Assembly: GCA_034428935.1 (NCBI GenBank) | Contig: DAOUHB010000205.1 | Span: 1-9,564 of the forward strand | Origin: JAAYZQ01 sp034428935 | GTDB lineage: Bacteria > Chloroflexota > Anaerolineae > JAAYZQ01 | Length of the DNA stretch: 9,564 nt | Reading direction: 5' to 3' | Shown: piece after piece, positions 1 through 6,341 of the stretch | Layout: every line of letters starts with the position of its first letter | Position numbering within the stretch: the stretch's first letter is position 1 | Notes under the pieces: generated by a model | Told to the model about the DNA's origin: nothing | Database searches by the model: none | Seen by the model: only the letters and a program-made list of their open reading frames with translations | Program-made: the position numbers and the translations under genes

Positions 1-1
1 G

Positions 2-169
2 GGAGGTGGCGAGGCGGGCCGCTACGACCTCCCCGTCGGCCGCGAAACGGTCACCTGGTACATCATGCTCGTCGACGCTTCCGGCAATCAGATCAGCTCC
101 CAGGTGCAGATCCAGTTCAACGCCAACGTCGCGGGCATCTATCGGGTCGATTGGGTGCGCACCTATTAG
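2..169 (+). CDS. C-terminal 55 codons of an unrecognised, probably exported protein (5' end outside window)
   Basis: An open frame enters from the left edge and stops at TAG 167-169. The visible peptide has a regular alternation of hydrophobic and polar residues (for example VTWYIMLVDASGNQ and VQIQFNANVAG) and ends in YRVDWVRTY, which looks like the last strands of a beta-sandwich domain. No catalytic motif is visible, and I do not recognise the family. An extracellular Ig-like or carbohydrate-binding C-terminus is possible but is only an inference from the strand pattern. The gene is followed by repeats and a hairpin at 255-274, not by another gene on the same strand, so it is probably the last gene of its transcript. 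Codon choice (G or C at third positions) matches the rest of the window. Confidence 0.7.
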   Translation, partial: GGGEAGRYDLPVGRETVTWYIMLVDASGNQISSQVQIQFNANVAGIYRVDWVRTY

Positions 170-189
170 CGCAGAGGCTACCCCAGCCT

Positions 190-257
190 CCCCCACACGC
201 TCCGCGCCCCCACGCGCTCCGCGCCCCCACGCGCTCTGCACCCCCACGCGCTCTGCG
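190..257. repeat. Four tandem copies of a 17-bp C-rich repeat
   Basis: The units lie at 190-206, 207-223, 224-240 and 241-257 with consensus CCCCCACGCGCTCYGCG. They differ only by single substitutions (A for G at unit position 8 of copy 1, C/T at position 14, A for G at the end of copy 3). The array starts 20 bp after the stop codon of the upstream gene. It is a small minisatellite with no coding role that I can see. Confidence 0.9.
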
Positions 258-274
258 CGGATAACAATCCGCGC
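255..274. other. GC-rich hairpin at the end of the 17-bp array
   Basis: GCGCGGAT (255-262) and ATCCGCGC (267-274) form a perfect 8-bp stem with loop AACA. There is no T-run on the + side (CCTTGTGG follows), so it is at best a weak or factor-assisted terminator for the gene ending at 169. It lies 10 bp before the 115-bp array. Confidence 0.6.
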
Positions 275-284
275 CCTTGTGGCA

Positions 285-859
285 CTGAACGCTCCGTTGG
301 TTTCTAAATCCGTTGTTGTCTTGTGTGAAGAACAGAACAACGGATTTTGAATAGAACGGATGGAGAGAGCCGCGCTGGAGAAGGGAAGAGCAGTGCAGTC
401 TGAACGCTCCGTTGGTTTCTAAATCCGTTGTTGTCTTGTGGGAAGAATAGAACAACGGATTTTGAATAGAACGGATGGAGAGAGCGGCGCTGGAGAAGGG
501 AAGAGCAGTGCAGTCTGAACGCTCCGTTGGTTTCTAAATCCGTTGTTGTCTTGTGTGAAGAATAGAACAACGGATTTTGAATAGAACGGATGGAGAGAGC
601 GGCGCTGGAGAAGGGAAGAGCAGTGCAGTCTGAACGCTCCGTTGGTTTCTAAATCCGTTGTTGTCTTGTTTGAAGAACAGAACAACGGATTTTGAATAGA
701 ACGGATGGAGAGAGCCGCGCTGGAGAAGGGAAGAGCAGTGCAGTCTGAACGCTCCGTTGGTTTCTAAATCCGTTGTTGTCTTGTGTGAAGAACAGAACAA
801 CGGATTTTGAATAGAACGGATGGAGAGAGCGGCGCTGGAGAAGGGAAGAGCAATACACC
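285..859. repeat. Tandem array of five 115-bp repeats, each with a dyad-symmetric palindrome
   Basis: Units start at 285, 400, 515, 630 and 745, exactly 115 bp apart, each beginning CTGAACGCTCCGTTGG. The last 7 bp of unit 5 are degenerate. Units are nearly identical: the only differences are at unit positions 41, 42, 49 and 87. Positions 22-33 (AAATCCGTTGTT) and 52-63 form a perfect 12-bp stem around an 18-nt loop, inside which TCTT and AAGA can pair. A second, outer pair of TCCGTT/AACGGA boxes sits 16 bp outside the inner pair on each side. The second half of the unit is a purine-rich tract (GGATGGAGAGAGC and onwards). Because 115 is not a multiple of three, reading frames rotate from unit to unit and the short open frames across the array are not coding. 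No cas genes, and no repeat-spacer layout as in CRISPR, are present. Confidence 0.95.
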
Positions 860-863
860 AAAC

Positions 864-893
864 ACGGGCCACAGCGAGAACGCTGTGGCCCGT
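864..893. terminator. Strong 13-bp hairpin, probable terminator of the - strand glycosidase genes
   Basis: ACGGGCCACAGCG (864-876) and CGCTGTGGCCCGT (881-893) pair perfectly around loop AGAA. It lies 34 bp beyond the stop codon of the - strand gene ending at 928. Read on the - strand, the stem is followed by GTTTGGTGTATTG, which is U-enriched but not a clean run. It also closes off anything transcribed rightward from the repeat array. Confidence 0.75.
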
Positions 894-927
894 CGGATTG
901 GCGCAGGGTTGTCCCGCTCCAGGCTCG

Positions 928-2421
928 TTACTCCGGGGCGTAGGGACAGCGGCCCAGCCCTCGCTCTTCCCGAATGTAGGAGCAGAGCATGACGTACGGC
1001 GCCTTGAGGAGGAGCTGGTCGACGGTGCTGGGCTCGATAACCGACCACCAGAACTGCTCGTCGTCGGCCGTCCACTGCACGTCGGGCATGTAGATGAGGC
1101 TCATCACGCCGATCCAGGGCTGCCAGTTGGCCTTGGCATACTTGTAGGCGCGCACCATATAGTCGCCCTGCATGAACTGATCGTCCACGCGGTGCCAGTA
1201 GTACGGGCTGTTCGTCCGCTCGTCGCGCGTCCAGCCGAACTCGAGAACCACGACCTTCTTGTTCGCGTCGCCGTTGTTGACCATGATCTGGCGCAGGTCC
1301 TCGACGTGGCGGAAGCAGTAGATGCGACAGGCCGGGCCCGGGCAATTGACGTCGCCAACGTTATAGTAGTTGGGATCGTTGGCCACCGCACCCGGGTCCA
1401 TCTCGGGCGGCGCCTTGTAGCCGGCCCCATGGGCGCCCAACATATCAAAGTATGGCTTTGCCCCCGCGTCGTACATCGACTGGATAAAGCGGGTGTCGGG
1501 CACAGCCCGCTGGCTCAGCTCCGTGGTGGGCGCCATCCCGGCGGTGACAACCATGGCGTTGGGATCGGCGGCCTTGATGACCTGGTAGGCCTTTTTCAGC
1601 ATCTGGGTGTATTCGCCGGCGTTGGGCGCCTTGTTGCCCCACTCCCGGGCCAGGTTGGGCTCGTTCCAGATCTGATAGGCGTGAATCCGTCCCTTGTAGC
1701 GGGTGGCCATGGTCGAGAGGAAGGTGGTGAAATGGTCGATGTTGCCCGGCGGCGCGCCTGCCCACTCGGGCCCGTGATCCACGCGCACGATGAGCTTCAG
1801 GCCAAACTCTTCCACCTGGCCCACGATGCGATCGGCGGTCGACCAGTCGTACTGGCCCTTGCCGCGACCTTCGATGTCGCGCCAGGCGAACCACTGCTTG
1901 ACCCAGGTAAAGCCTGCGTCGCGCACCAGGCTCAGGTCGCGGTGCGCAACCTCCGTCCGCCACCAGAGAAAGGCCTGAATGCCATAATCGGGCGAGGCCA
2001 TCGTAACCGGCCCCGAGGGCGGCCGTGCCGTGGGCGGCGCCGACGTCGCCGTCGGCTGTGCTGTGGTCTCCTCCGAGGTGGGCGCCTGGGCCGGCGGCGT
2101 CTCGGCCGTGGGGACCTCCAGGGTGGGAGTCACCGTTTCCGGCGTCTCGACCACCACCGGGCTGGGCTCCACGGTGTCGGTGGGCGGCAGGGGCGTGTCG
2201 CTCGGCGCCACGGCAACGGACGTAAACGTCGGCCGCGCCGTCGGCAAGGACGTCGGCGTAGGCTCGGCGCGATCCATCAAGCGCAGGATGGCGGCGCCAG
2301 CGACAAACAGCAGGGCCAGAACGATGGCTCCGCCGAGCACGGCGACGAGGGCCATCATGCCCCGTCCAGGGCCGTTTCCTCTTGACTCTCTATGGGAATC
2401 CGTGTCACTTCTCTGTGTCAT
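928..2421 (-). CDS. Membrane-anchored clan GH-A (GH39/GH5-like) glycoside hydrolase
   Basis: This 497-aa protein is probably an extracytoplasmic glycosidase tethered to the membrane. A short cytoplasmic N-terminus is followed by one transmembrane segment (about residues 22-46), a Thr/Pro/Ser-rich spacer (about 53-137) and a TIM-barrel-type domain (about 146-497). The barrel carries the clan GH-A signatures: IWNEPN, with Glu254 as likely acid/base, and LEFGW, with Glu394 as likely nucleophile. Asn directly precedes Glu254, as is usual in the clan. Cysteines 360, 365, 369, 480 and 492 could form disulfides. Substrate cannot be read from sequence; GH39-like or GH5-like is a family-level call. 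The start is ATG at 2419-2421: AGGTGA lies 5 nt upstream, whereas an in-frame GTG three codons earlier has no ribosome-binding site and overlaps that AGGTGA. The domain is a paralogue of the C-terminal domain encoded immediately upstream (for example GFTWVKQ against GFGWVKQ). Confidence 0.88.
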   Translation of the reverse strand: MTQRSDTDSHRESRGNGPGRGMMALVAVLGGAIVLALLFVAGAAILRLMDRAEPTPTSLPTARPTFTSVAVAPSDTPLPPTDTVEPSPVVVETPETVTPTLEVPTAETPPAQAPTSEETTAQPTATSAPPTARPPSGPVTMASPDYGIQAFLWWRTEVAHRDLSLVRDAGFTWVKQWFAWRDIEGRGKGQYDWSTADRIVGQVEEFGLKLIVRVDHGPEWAGAPPGNIDHFTTFLSTMATRYKGRIHAYQIWNEPNLAREWGNKAPNAGEYTQMLKKAYQVIKAADPNAMVVTAGMAPTTELSQRAVPDTRFIQSMYDAGAKPYFDMLGAHGAGYKAPPEMDPGAVANDPNYYNVGDVNCPGPACRIYCFRHVEDLRQIMVNNGDANKKVVVLEFGWTRDERTNSPYYWHRVDDQFMQGDYMVRAYKYAKANWQPWIGVMSLIYMPDVQWTADDEQFWWSVIEPSTVDQLLLKAPYVMLCSYIREERGLGRCPYAPE

Positions 2422-2426
2422 TCGCT

Positions 2427-2432
2427 TCACCT
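2427..2432 (-). promoter_or_regulatory. Ribosome-binding site deciding the start of the 497-aa glycosidase
   Basis: AGGTGA on the - strand lies 5 nt before ATG 2421-2419. The competing GTG start is inside this motif, which argues against it. Confidence 0.65.
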
Positions 2433-2444
2433 GTACATAGTTGT

Positions 2445-2477
2445 AGGAACCCGGTCCTCAACGGCGACCGGGTTCCT
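2445..2477. other. 12-bp perfect hairpin between the two glycosidase genes
   Basis: AGGAACCCGGTC (2445-2456) pairs perfectly with GACCGGGTTCCT (2466-2477) across a 9-nt loop. On the - strand it is followed by ACAACTATG, with no U-run, and ends about 13 nt before the ribosome-binding site of the downstream gene. It may set relative expression of the two genes, as a partial terminator, processing site or stabiliser. A simple intrinsic terminator is not supported in the coding direction. Confidence 0.75.
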
Positions 2478-2491
2478 GTTTGACACACACA

Positions 2492-2508
2492 TCGGGCTCG
2501 CGGCCCGA
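2492..2508. other. Small hairpin just after the stop codon of the 1004-aa gene
   Basis: TCGGGC (2492-2497) pairs with GCCCGA (2503-2508) across a 5-nt loop, 20 nt beyond the stop codon at 2529 on the - strand. It is followed by TGTGTGTGTC, so it is a poor intrinsic terminator. Together with the hairpin at 2445-2477 it makes a double stem-loop in the 107-bp spacer. Confidence 0.55.
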
Positions 2509-2528
2509 GATCCTTTCGGCCTGTCCGG

Positions 2529-5500
2529 TTACTTGGGCATGGCCTTGAGGGCGTTATAGGTAGCAGTCGCGCTCCAGTCGCCGTGCACGATGGCCCACTG
2601 GGCCTTTTCCGTGCCGGGAGCCACCACGTCAAAGTTCAGGTTCCAGAGAAAGGCCACCCCGACAAAACCCCACGACTTCATCAGCTTGTAGGCCTCTACC
2701 GTCCACTTGGCCTGCTCGTCCCGCGTATTGTCGGCGGCATAGCCGTAGCTGGCATCGCCGATCCAGTTCGTGGCCCAGCCAAACTCCGTGGGCCAGATCT
2801 TCTTGGAGCCATCGCCATATTTCTTCATGACCGCATAGTACTGGTTCAGCGTGGCGTTAAAGCTCCAGGAACGGTGGAGTGTGTTGCACGGGCCGCGGAA
2901 AGAGGAGCCCTGCTGGGTGATAAAGTCGCAGGCCGCTTGACCGCCCTTGATCGACGGCGCCACGTTGTAACCACTGGGGTGGGCGCCGATGGCGTCGCTG
3001 TAGCTCTTGAGGCCATTCTGGTACATGCCCTCCAGGTACTTGACGTCGTCCATGGCCTTGGGCGGCGGAGCACCGGTGGGCGTCAGGGCGCCGCTGATCA
3101 CGATCATGCCGGGGCAGGCGGCCTTGATCTTGTTGTAGGAGGGCTTGAGGAGGTTCATGTAGGCCGCAGGGTCAATCTTCATGTTGCCCCACTCGTAGTG
3201 CAGGTTCTGCTCGTTCCAGACCTCGATGGCCTTGACACTGGAGCCGCAGTAGCGCCCGGCCATGGCCCCCAGAAAGTCGGCCAGGTCCCCATAGTTGTTG
3301 GGTGGCCCGCCGACGCCCAGGTCCTGCCCGCCGCGTGCCCAGGCCGGCGCATTCACCACGCTCCACATCACCTTGACGCCGGCTCCATCGGCCGCGGCGA
3401 CAATTTCGTCCAGCGCTCCCCACTCGTAAGCGCCCTTGGCAGTCTCAAAGTGCTTCCACTCTACCTGCTGCTTGACCCAGCCAAAGCCGATGTCCTTGAT
3501 CTTGCTCATAACCATGCCGGCCTGGCCGTTGTGCACCATGTGCGCTTGCAGGCCATAACCAAAGCCGGGATTCCGCGCCGAGCTGCTGGCGGCCGGAGGA
3601 GAGGACGAGGAGGAAGAGGACGAGCTCGAAGAGCTGCTCGCCGCAGGCTTGGGCGCCGGCCGGGGCGTGGCCGTCGGCTCGGGCGTAGCGGTCGGCGTGG
3701 GCACCGGCGTGTCGGTGGGCTGCGGTGTAGGGCTCGGGGTGGGGGTTGGGGTAGGCGTCGGTTCCTCTACCAACAAGGCCACGCGACTGCTGCCCGCGAC
3801 CGTCTGCCCATCGTTGGCGACGATGGCGGCGCCGATCTCGTACTCGCCCGGCTGGTCGGGCGCCGACCAGGTATAGTCCTTCTGCTCCAGGCCAGCGGTT
3901 TGCTCCTGCAAGTAGCCGGCCTGCCCTTCCACGCTCCACACGACGGCGAATTTGCTGTCGACGGGCGATACGGCCGCCTGGGCCGACGACTGGTACTCGC
4001 GCACCAGGTCCCAGATGCGGGGGTCGTTGCCCTCATCCCACATTGCCCTGACGGCGACGCCGCCCAGGCTAAAGCGCGACAGAAGCTCGAGCTTGCGGCT
4101 CAGGCTGCTGGCATCTTCCAGGTAGACTGTGCACTGCTGGCCGCTGGCATGATCCACGTAGGTGAACCAGTAGCGCCCCGTGGCCGGGTCGAGCTGCACG
4201 CCGGCCGAGTCCAGCCCGACGGTGACCTCCTCGCCCGGGACGAGCATCTCGTCCCCTTGCTTGAGGGCGACCTTGCTCAGCTCGGCCAGGGCGTCGCGGT
4301 AGGTGCGCTCCATGAGGACACCGCCCGAGTTCTCGACGCTCCGTGCCGTGAACACCGGCTGGAGCTTGTAGCGCTCCACCTGGCTCGCGGCCCACCACAG
4401 CAGGGCCTCCATCTGCCCGCCGAGGGCATAGGCGGCAGGGTCCTGCATGGCCGGGAACTTGAACCCATCCACGATGCTGCCCAGCGCCTTCCAATCGTAG
4501 GCGCCCGTTTCCCACCGATCTTCGGCGATCTGCACCGGCGCTTCGACGTGGATCGTGAGGCGCTTGCCGTTGGCGCGAAGCCCTTCGGCCAGTTGCCGCA
4601 CAAAGGCGGTATAGTCGGCACGGAGATCGGGGTTAATGCCCCTGTAGTCGAGGTCGATGCCGGCATACATCTCGCGCACGACGAGATCGACGATGGCCTG
4701 TGTGTGGGCTACCTGGTTCTCGGGGAGGACGAGCATGTTGTCCACCAGGTCGCTCCGCACCACGCCGTCGTCGGTCCAGTTGCGCAACGTGGGCAGGACC
4801 CGGTACGACTCCTGTCCCTCGGGCGCCGGCAGGCTCGGCAGTTGGCCTGTGATATCGTTCTCCGGGCCGAGGTAGTAGCCCAGGGGATTCAGCTCGGTCA
4901 GGGCCTGGCCGCCAAGATCGGGCAAAGACACGTATTCGGGCAGCTCGGCACTGACCTGGGGAGGATGGCCAGTGCTCTGAAACGCGGCCAGGGTCTGGGG
5001 CACATAGTCCAACCGCGCCTCGAGAAGGTCATCCTCGCTGATGATCGTGCTCGGGACAAACCGCCATTCTTCTCCGGTCCACTCGTAGAGAGACAGCGTC
5101 TCGTACGGCTCGGCCTCGTTGGGGATAGGCACCGAGATCAGGACCTCGGAGGGCATGTCGCCCTTGATCCCCAGTTGATAGATGGGGCTCTTGATGTACA
5201 GATGCGAGGGAACGATCTGCGCCGCCTCTTTTAGCTCCTTGCCCGCGTAGCCATCGACAAAGCTGGCTCTGGGCACCGACTCTTCCTTGAGCTTGACGTC
5301 GTCCGTCATGCCCTCCGGCAGCAGGCTGACCTGCATGCCATCCGCATCCGAGACGGAACCACCCTCGTCACGATCGATGGGCACGTAGCCCGCCTCAAAG
5401 ATCCGCTCCTGGGCGGAAACCGGCGGCAAAAGCAGGGCGACGATCATTAACACGGCGATGAGGACGTTCAGTACCACGCCCCCTGTCCTGCCTTCCAGCA

Positions 5501-5543
5501 GGCCATCGAGCACTCCGGCCAGTGGATTCTGCTTCTCTCCCAT
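2529..5543 (-). CDS. Secreted or membrane-anchored fusion of a GH18-like module and a clan GH-A glycosidase domain
   Basis: The protein has 1004 aa. Order of parts: hydrophobic signal or anchor (23-44, ending VSA before Gln); a beta-rich segment (about 52-215); a GH18-like barrel (about 220-517) with AGIDLDYRGI where active GH18 enzymes have DxxDxDxE, the Glu being Arg301; an Ig-like segment (about 526-594); a Thr-Pro linker (595-633); 13 consecutive Ser (636-648); and a GH-A barrel (about 660-1004) with VWNEQN (Glu778, likely acid/base) and PTEFGW (Glu920, likely nucleophile). The GH-A part is likely catalytic and the GH18-like part more likely binds glycan; this is an inference. The usual NEP is NEQ here. 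Start: AAAGGAG stands 8 nt before ATG 5543-5541; an in-frame GTG eight codons upstream has no comparable site. It is the first gene of a - strand pair with a promoter at 5719-5747. The substrate is unknown. Confidence 0.88.
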   Translation of the reverse strand: MGEKQNPLAGVLDGLLEGRTGGVVLNVLIAVLMIVALLLPPVSAQERIFEAGYVPIDRDEGGSVSDADGMQVSLLPEGMTDDVKLKEESVPRASFVDGYAGKELKEAAQIVPSHLYIKSPIYQLGIKGDMPSEVLISVPIPNEAEPYETLSLYEWTGEEWRFVPSTIISEDDLLEARLDYVPQTLAAFQSTGHPPQVSAELPEYVSLPDLGGQALTELNPLGYYLGPENDITGQLPSLPAPEGQESYRVLPTLRNWTDDGVVRSDLVDNMLVLPENQVAHTQAIVDLVVREMYAGIDLDYRGINPDLRADYTAFVRQLAEGLRANGKRLTIHVEAPVQIAEDRWETGAYDWKALGSIVDGFKFPAMQDPAAYALGGQMEALLWWAASQVERYKLQPVFTARSVENSGGVLMERTYRDALAELSKVALKQGDEMLVPGEEVTVGLDSAGVQLDPATGRYWFTYVDHASGQQCTVYLEDASSLSRKLELLSRFSLGGVAVRAMWDEGNDPRIWDLVREYQSSAQAAVSPVDSKFAVVWSVEGQAGYLQEQTAGLEQKDYTWSAPDQPGEYEIGAAIVANDGQTVAGSSRVALLVEEPTPTPTPTPSPTPQPTDTPVPTPTATPEPTATPRPAPKPAASSSSSSSSSSSSSPPAASSSARNPGFGYGLQAHMVHNGQAGMVMSKIKDIGFGWVKQQVEWKHFETAKGAYEWGALDEIVAAADGAGVKVMWSVVNAPAWARGGQDLGVGGPPNNYGDLADFLGAMAGRYCGSSVKAIEVWNEQNLHYEWGNMKIDPAAYMNLLKPSYNKIKAACPGMIVISGALTPTGAPPPKAMDDVKYLEGMYQNGLKSYSDAIGAHPSGYNVAPSIKGGQAACDFITQQGSSFRGPCNTLHRSWSFNATLNQYYAVMKKYGDGSKKIWPTEFGWATNWIGDASYGYAADNTRDEQAKWTVEAYKLMKSWGFVGVAFLWNLNFDVVAPGTEKAQWAIVHGDWSATATYNALKAMPK

Positions 5544-5551
5544 GAGATGCG

Positions 5552-5558
5552 CTCCTTT
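5552..5558 (-). promoter_or_regulatory. Ribosome-binding site of the 1004-aa gene
   Basis: AAAGGAG on the - strand, 8 nt before ATG 5543-5541. Its quality and spacing fix this ATG over the upstream GTG at 5567-5565. Confidence 0.8.
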
Positions 5559-5594
5559 CTGTCCCACAGCTCCAAGTTTTCAGAATGTCGCAAC

Positions 5595-5696
5595 GAGCAA
5601 TGAAAATACCCCGCGGCCGGGCCTGCCTCTGGCCGGTCCAACCCGGGGCCGTTTGTCAGATTATTTCGACAAGGTTCACAGAAATTATCATTGCTC
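5595..5696 (-). promoter_or_regulatory. Structured leader upstream of the glycosidase pair
   Basis: Downstream of the predicted - strand promoter, GAGCAATGA and TCATTGCTC (plus-strand arms 5595-5603 and 5688-5696) form a perfect 9-bp outer stem. Inside lie TTGTC/GACAA arms (5653-5672) and a GC-rich block of GGCC repeats (about 5611-5651). On the - strand that block ends GCGGGG followed by TATTTT, a terminator-like layout. A 12-codon frame, MIISVNLVEII plus stop (5691-5656), sits in the same leader but has only a weak ribosome-binding site. I do not recognise a known riboswitch class. An attenuator is possible but unproven. Confidence 0.4.
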
Positions 5697-5718
5697 TTTA
5701 CGGGTGAGCATGGGGCGC

Positions 5719-5747
5719 ATTGTAGCATAAGGACCATATTTTGGCAA
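5719..5747 (-). promoter_or_regulatory. Sigma-70-type promoter for the glycosidase pair
   Basis: On the - strand TTGCCA (plus 5742-5747) and TACAAT (plus 5719-5724) are separated by exactly 17 bp, each one mismatch from consensus. Transcription would start near 5712, leaving a leader of about 170 nt before ATG 5543. Confidence 0.7.
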
Positions 5748-5836
5748 ATTGCGCCCTTTGTGCAGTGTTTGAGCCCCGCGCCCCGGTCAAGACCCGAGCG
5801 ACGTGCAAGCTGCGGTGTGCAACACAGGCGCTGTCG

Positions 5837-5845
5837 TGATATACT
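5837..5845 (+). promoter_or_regulatory. Extended -10 promoter for the GNAT gene
   Basis: TGATATACT contains the extended TGn motif and TATACT (5840-5845), 38 bp before the acetyltransferase start. The -35 position (5817-5822, GTGCAA) is poor, as is common for extended -10 promoters. Together with the - strand promoter this makes the 339-bp gap a divergent promoter region. Confidence 0.5.
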
Positions 5846-5868
5846 GCGGCCGGGAGGTAGACGGGAGG

Positions 5869-5886
5869 ATGGGTAGCGAGGTATGA
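5869..5886 (+). other. Possible five-residue upstream ORF overlapping the GNAT start
   Basis: ATG GGT AGC GAG GTA TGA (MGSEV) ends in a TGA that overlaps the ATG of the acetyltransferase as ATGA. GGGAGG motifs occur at 5852-5857 and 5863-5868. The second is too close to this ATG and rather far (14 nt) from the GNAT ATG. The layout allows translational coupling but does not prove it. Confidence 0.3.
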
Positions 5887-6311
5887 CATCCATTCAGGTG
5901 CGAGCGGCAGGTCCCGGGGACGCCCGGGCCATCTCCGAGCTGCTCTTCGAATTCAACGGCGAGGCACTGGAGCCCGAGGATCTGGAACGGCGCATGGCCG
6001 AGGTCGGCGAGCTGGAAACCGCCCTCCTGGGCCTGTGGCAGGGCCGGGCAGCGGGCATCCTCGTGCTGCGCGTGGTGCCGACCCTGTCCGGGGCGGCAGA
6101 CTGGGCCGAGATCACCGAGCTGTACGTACACCCCGCTGCGCGGCGCAAGGGCCTCGGCAGCCTCCTGGTCCGGGAGGCCGTGGAGCGCGCGCGGGCCCGC
6201 GGCTGCGCCGAGGTGCACCTCCTCGTGGACCCGGAAAATGCAGGGGCCATCGCCTTTTACGATTCGGCCGGCTTTGTACGCGATTCCTACGACATGATGC
6301 TGGCCCTGTAG
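5883..6311 (+). CDS. GNAT family N-acetyltransferase
   Basis: This 142-aa cytoplasmic protein has the size of a single-domain GNAT enzyme, which transfers acetyl from acetyl-CoA to an amine. The N-terminus (IQVRAAGPGDARAISELL) is the usual first strand and helix. Motif A is R87-R-K-G-L-G92 (pattern R/Q-x-x-G-x-G), which binds the CoA pyrophosphate, preceded by ITELYVHPAAR. Motif B is N119-AGAIAFYDSAGF131. No feature identifies the acceptor; small molecules, peptides or proteins are all possible. The ATG at 5883 is chosen because the family fold starts here. It overlaps the stop of a possible five-residue ORF, and the nearest good Shine-Dalgarno (GGGAGG, 5863-5868) is 14 nt away. The gene appears to be transcribed alone: a hairpin follows 5 nt after its stop and the next gene has its own promoter. 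Confidence 0.93.
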   Translation: MTSIQVRAAGPGDARAISELLFEFNGEALEPEDLERRMAEVGELETALLGLWQGRAAGILVLRVVPTLSGAADWAEITELYVHPAARRKGLGSLLVREAVERARARGCAEVHLLVDPENAGAIAFYDSAGFVRDSYDMMLAL

Positions 6312-6316
6312 GATGT

Positions 6317-6334
6317 GGCAGTCTCTCGACTGCC
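6317..6334 (+). terminator. Hairpin after the GNAT gene, possible terminator
   Basis: GGCAGTC (6317-6323) pairs perfectly with GACTGCC (6328-6334) around TCTC, starting 6 bp after the stop codon. GCTGGGG follows, so there is no U-run. Position favours a 3' end signal, composition does not. Confidence 0.4.
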
Positions 6335-6341
6335 GCTGGGG

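Noticed and set aside
285..859. CRISPR array
   Set aside because: The whole 115-bp unit is repeated with almost no variation; there are no unique spacers and no cas genes.
117..872. Several 70-112-codon frames on the - strand across the 115-bp array
   Set aside because: They are the same repeat translated in rotating frames (115 is not a multiple of three), so no single protein repeat is preserved. No convincing ribosome-binding sites.
170..930. tRNA or other stable RNA gene among the hairpins
   Set aside because: No acceptor stem with T-loop and anticodon pattern was found; the hairpins are explained by tandem repeats and a terminator.
820..2385. 521-codon open frame on the + strand opposite the 497-aa glycosidase gene
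   Set aside because: Antisense shadow with a low-complexity Arg/Gly-rich end and a start inside the repeat array; no motif or ribosome-binding site supports it.
2583..5234. 883-codon open frame on the + strand opposite the glycosidase fusion gene
   Set aside because: It is fully antisense to a gene with clear domains and catalytic motifs. Its translation is rich in Arg, Gly, His and Val without any fold signature. Long antisense frames are expected opposite high-GC genes.
5595..5696. A known riboswitch in the - strand leader
   Set aside because: I could not match the conserved cores of the classes I know (for example c-di-GMP, SAM, cobalamin), so only a structured leader is claimed.
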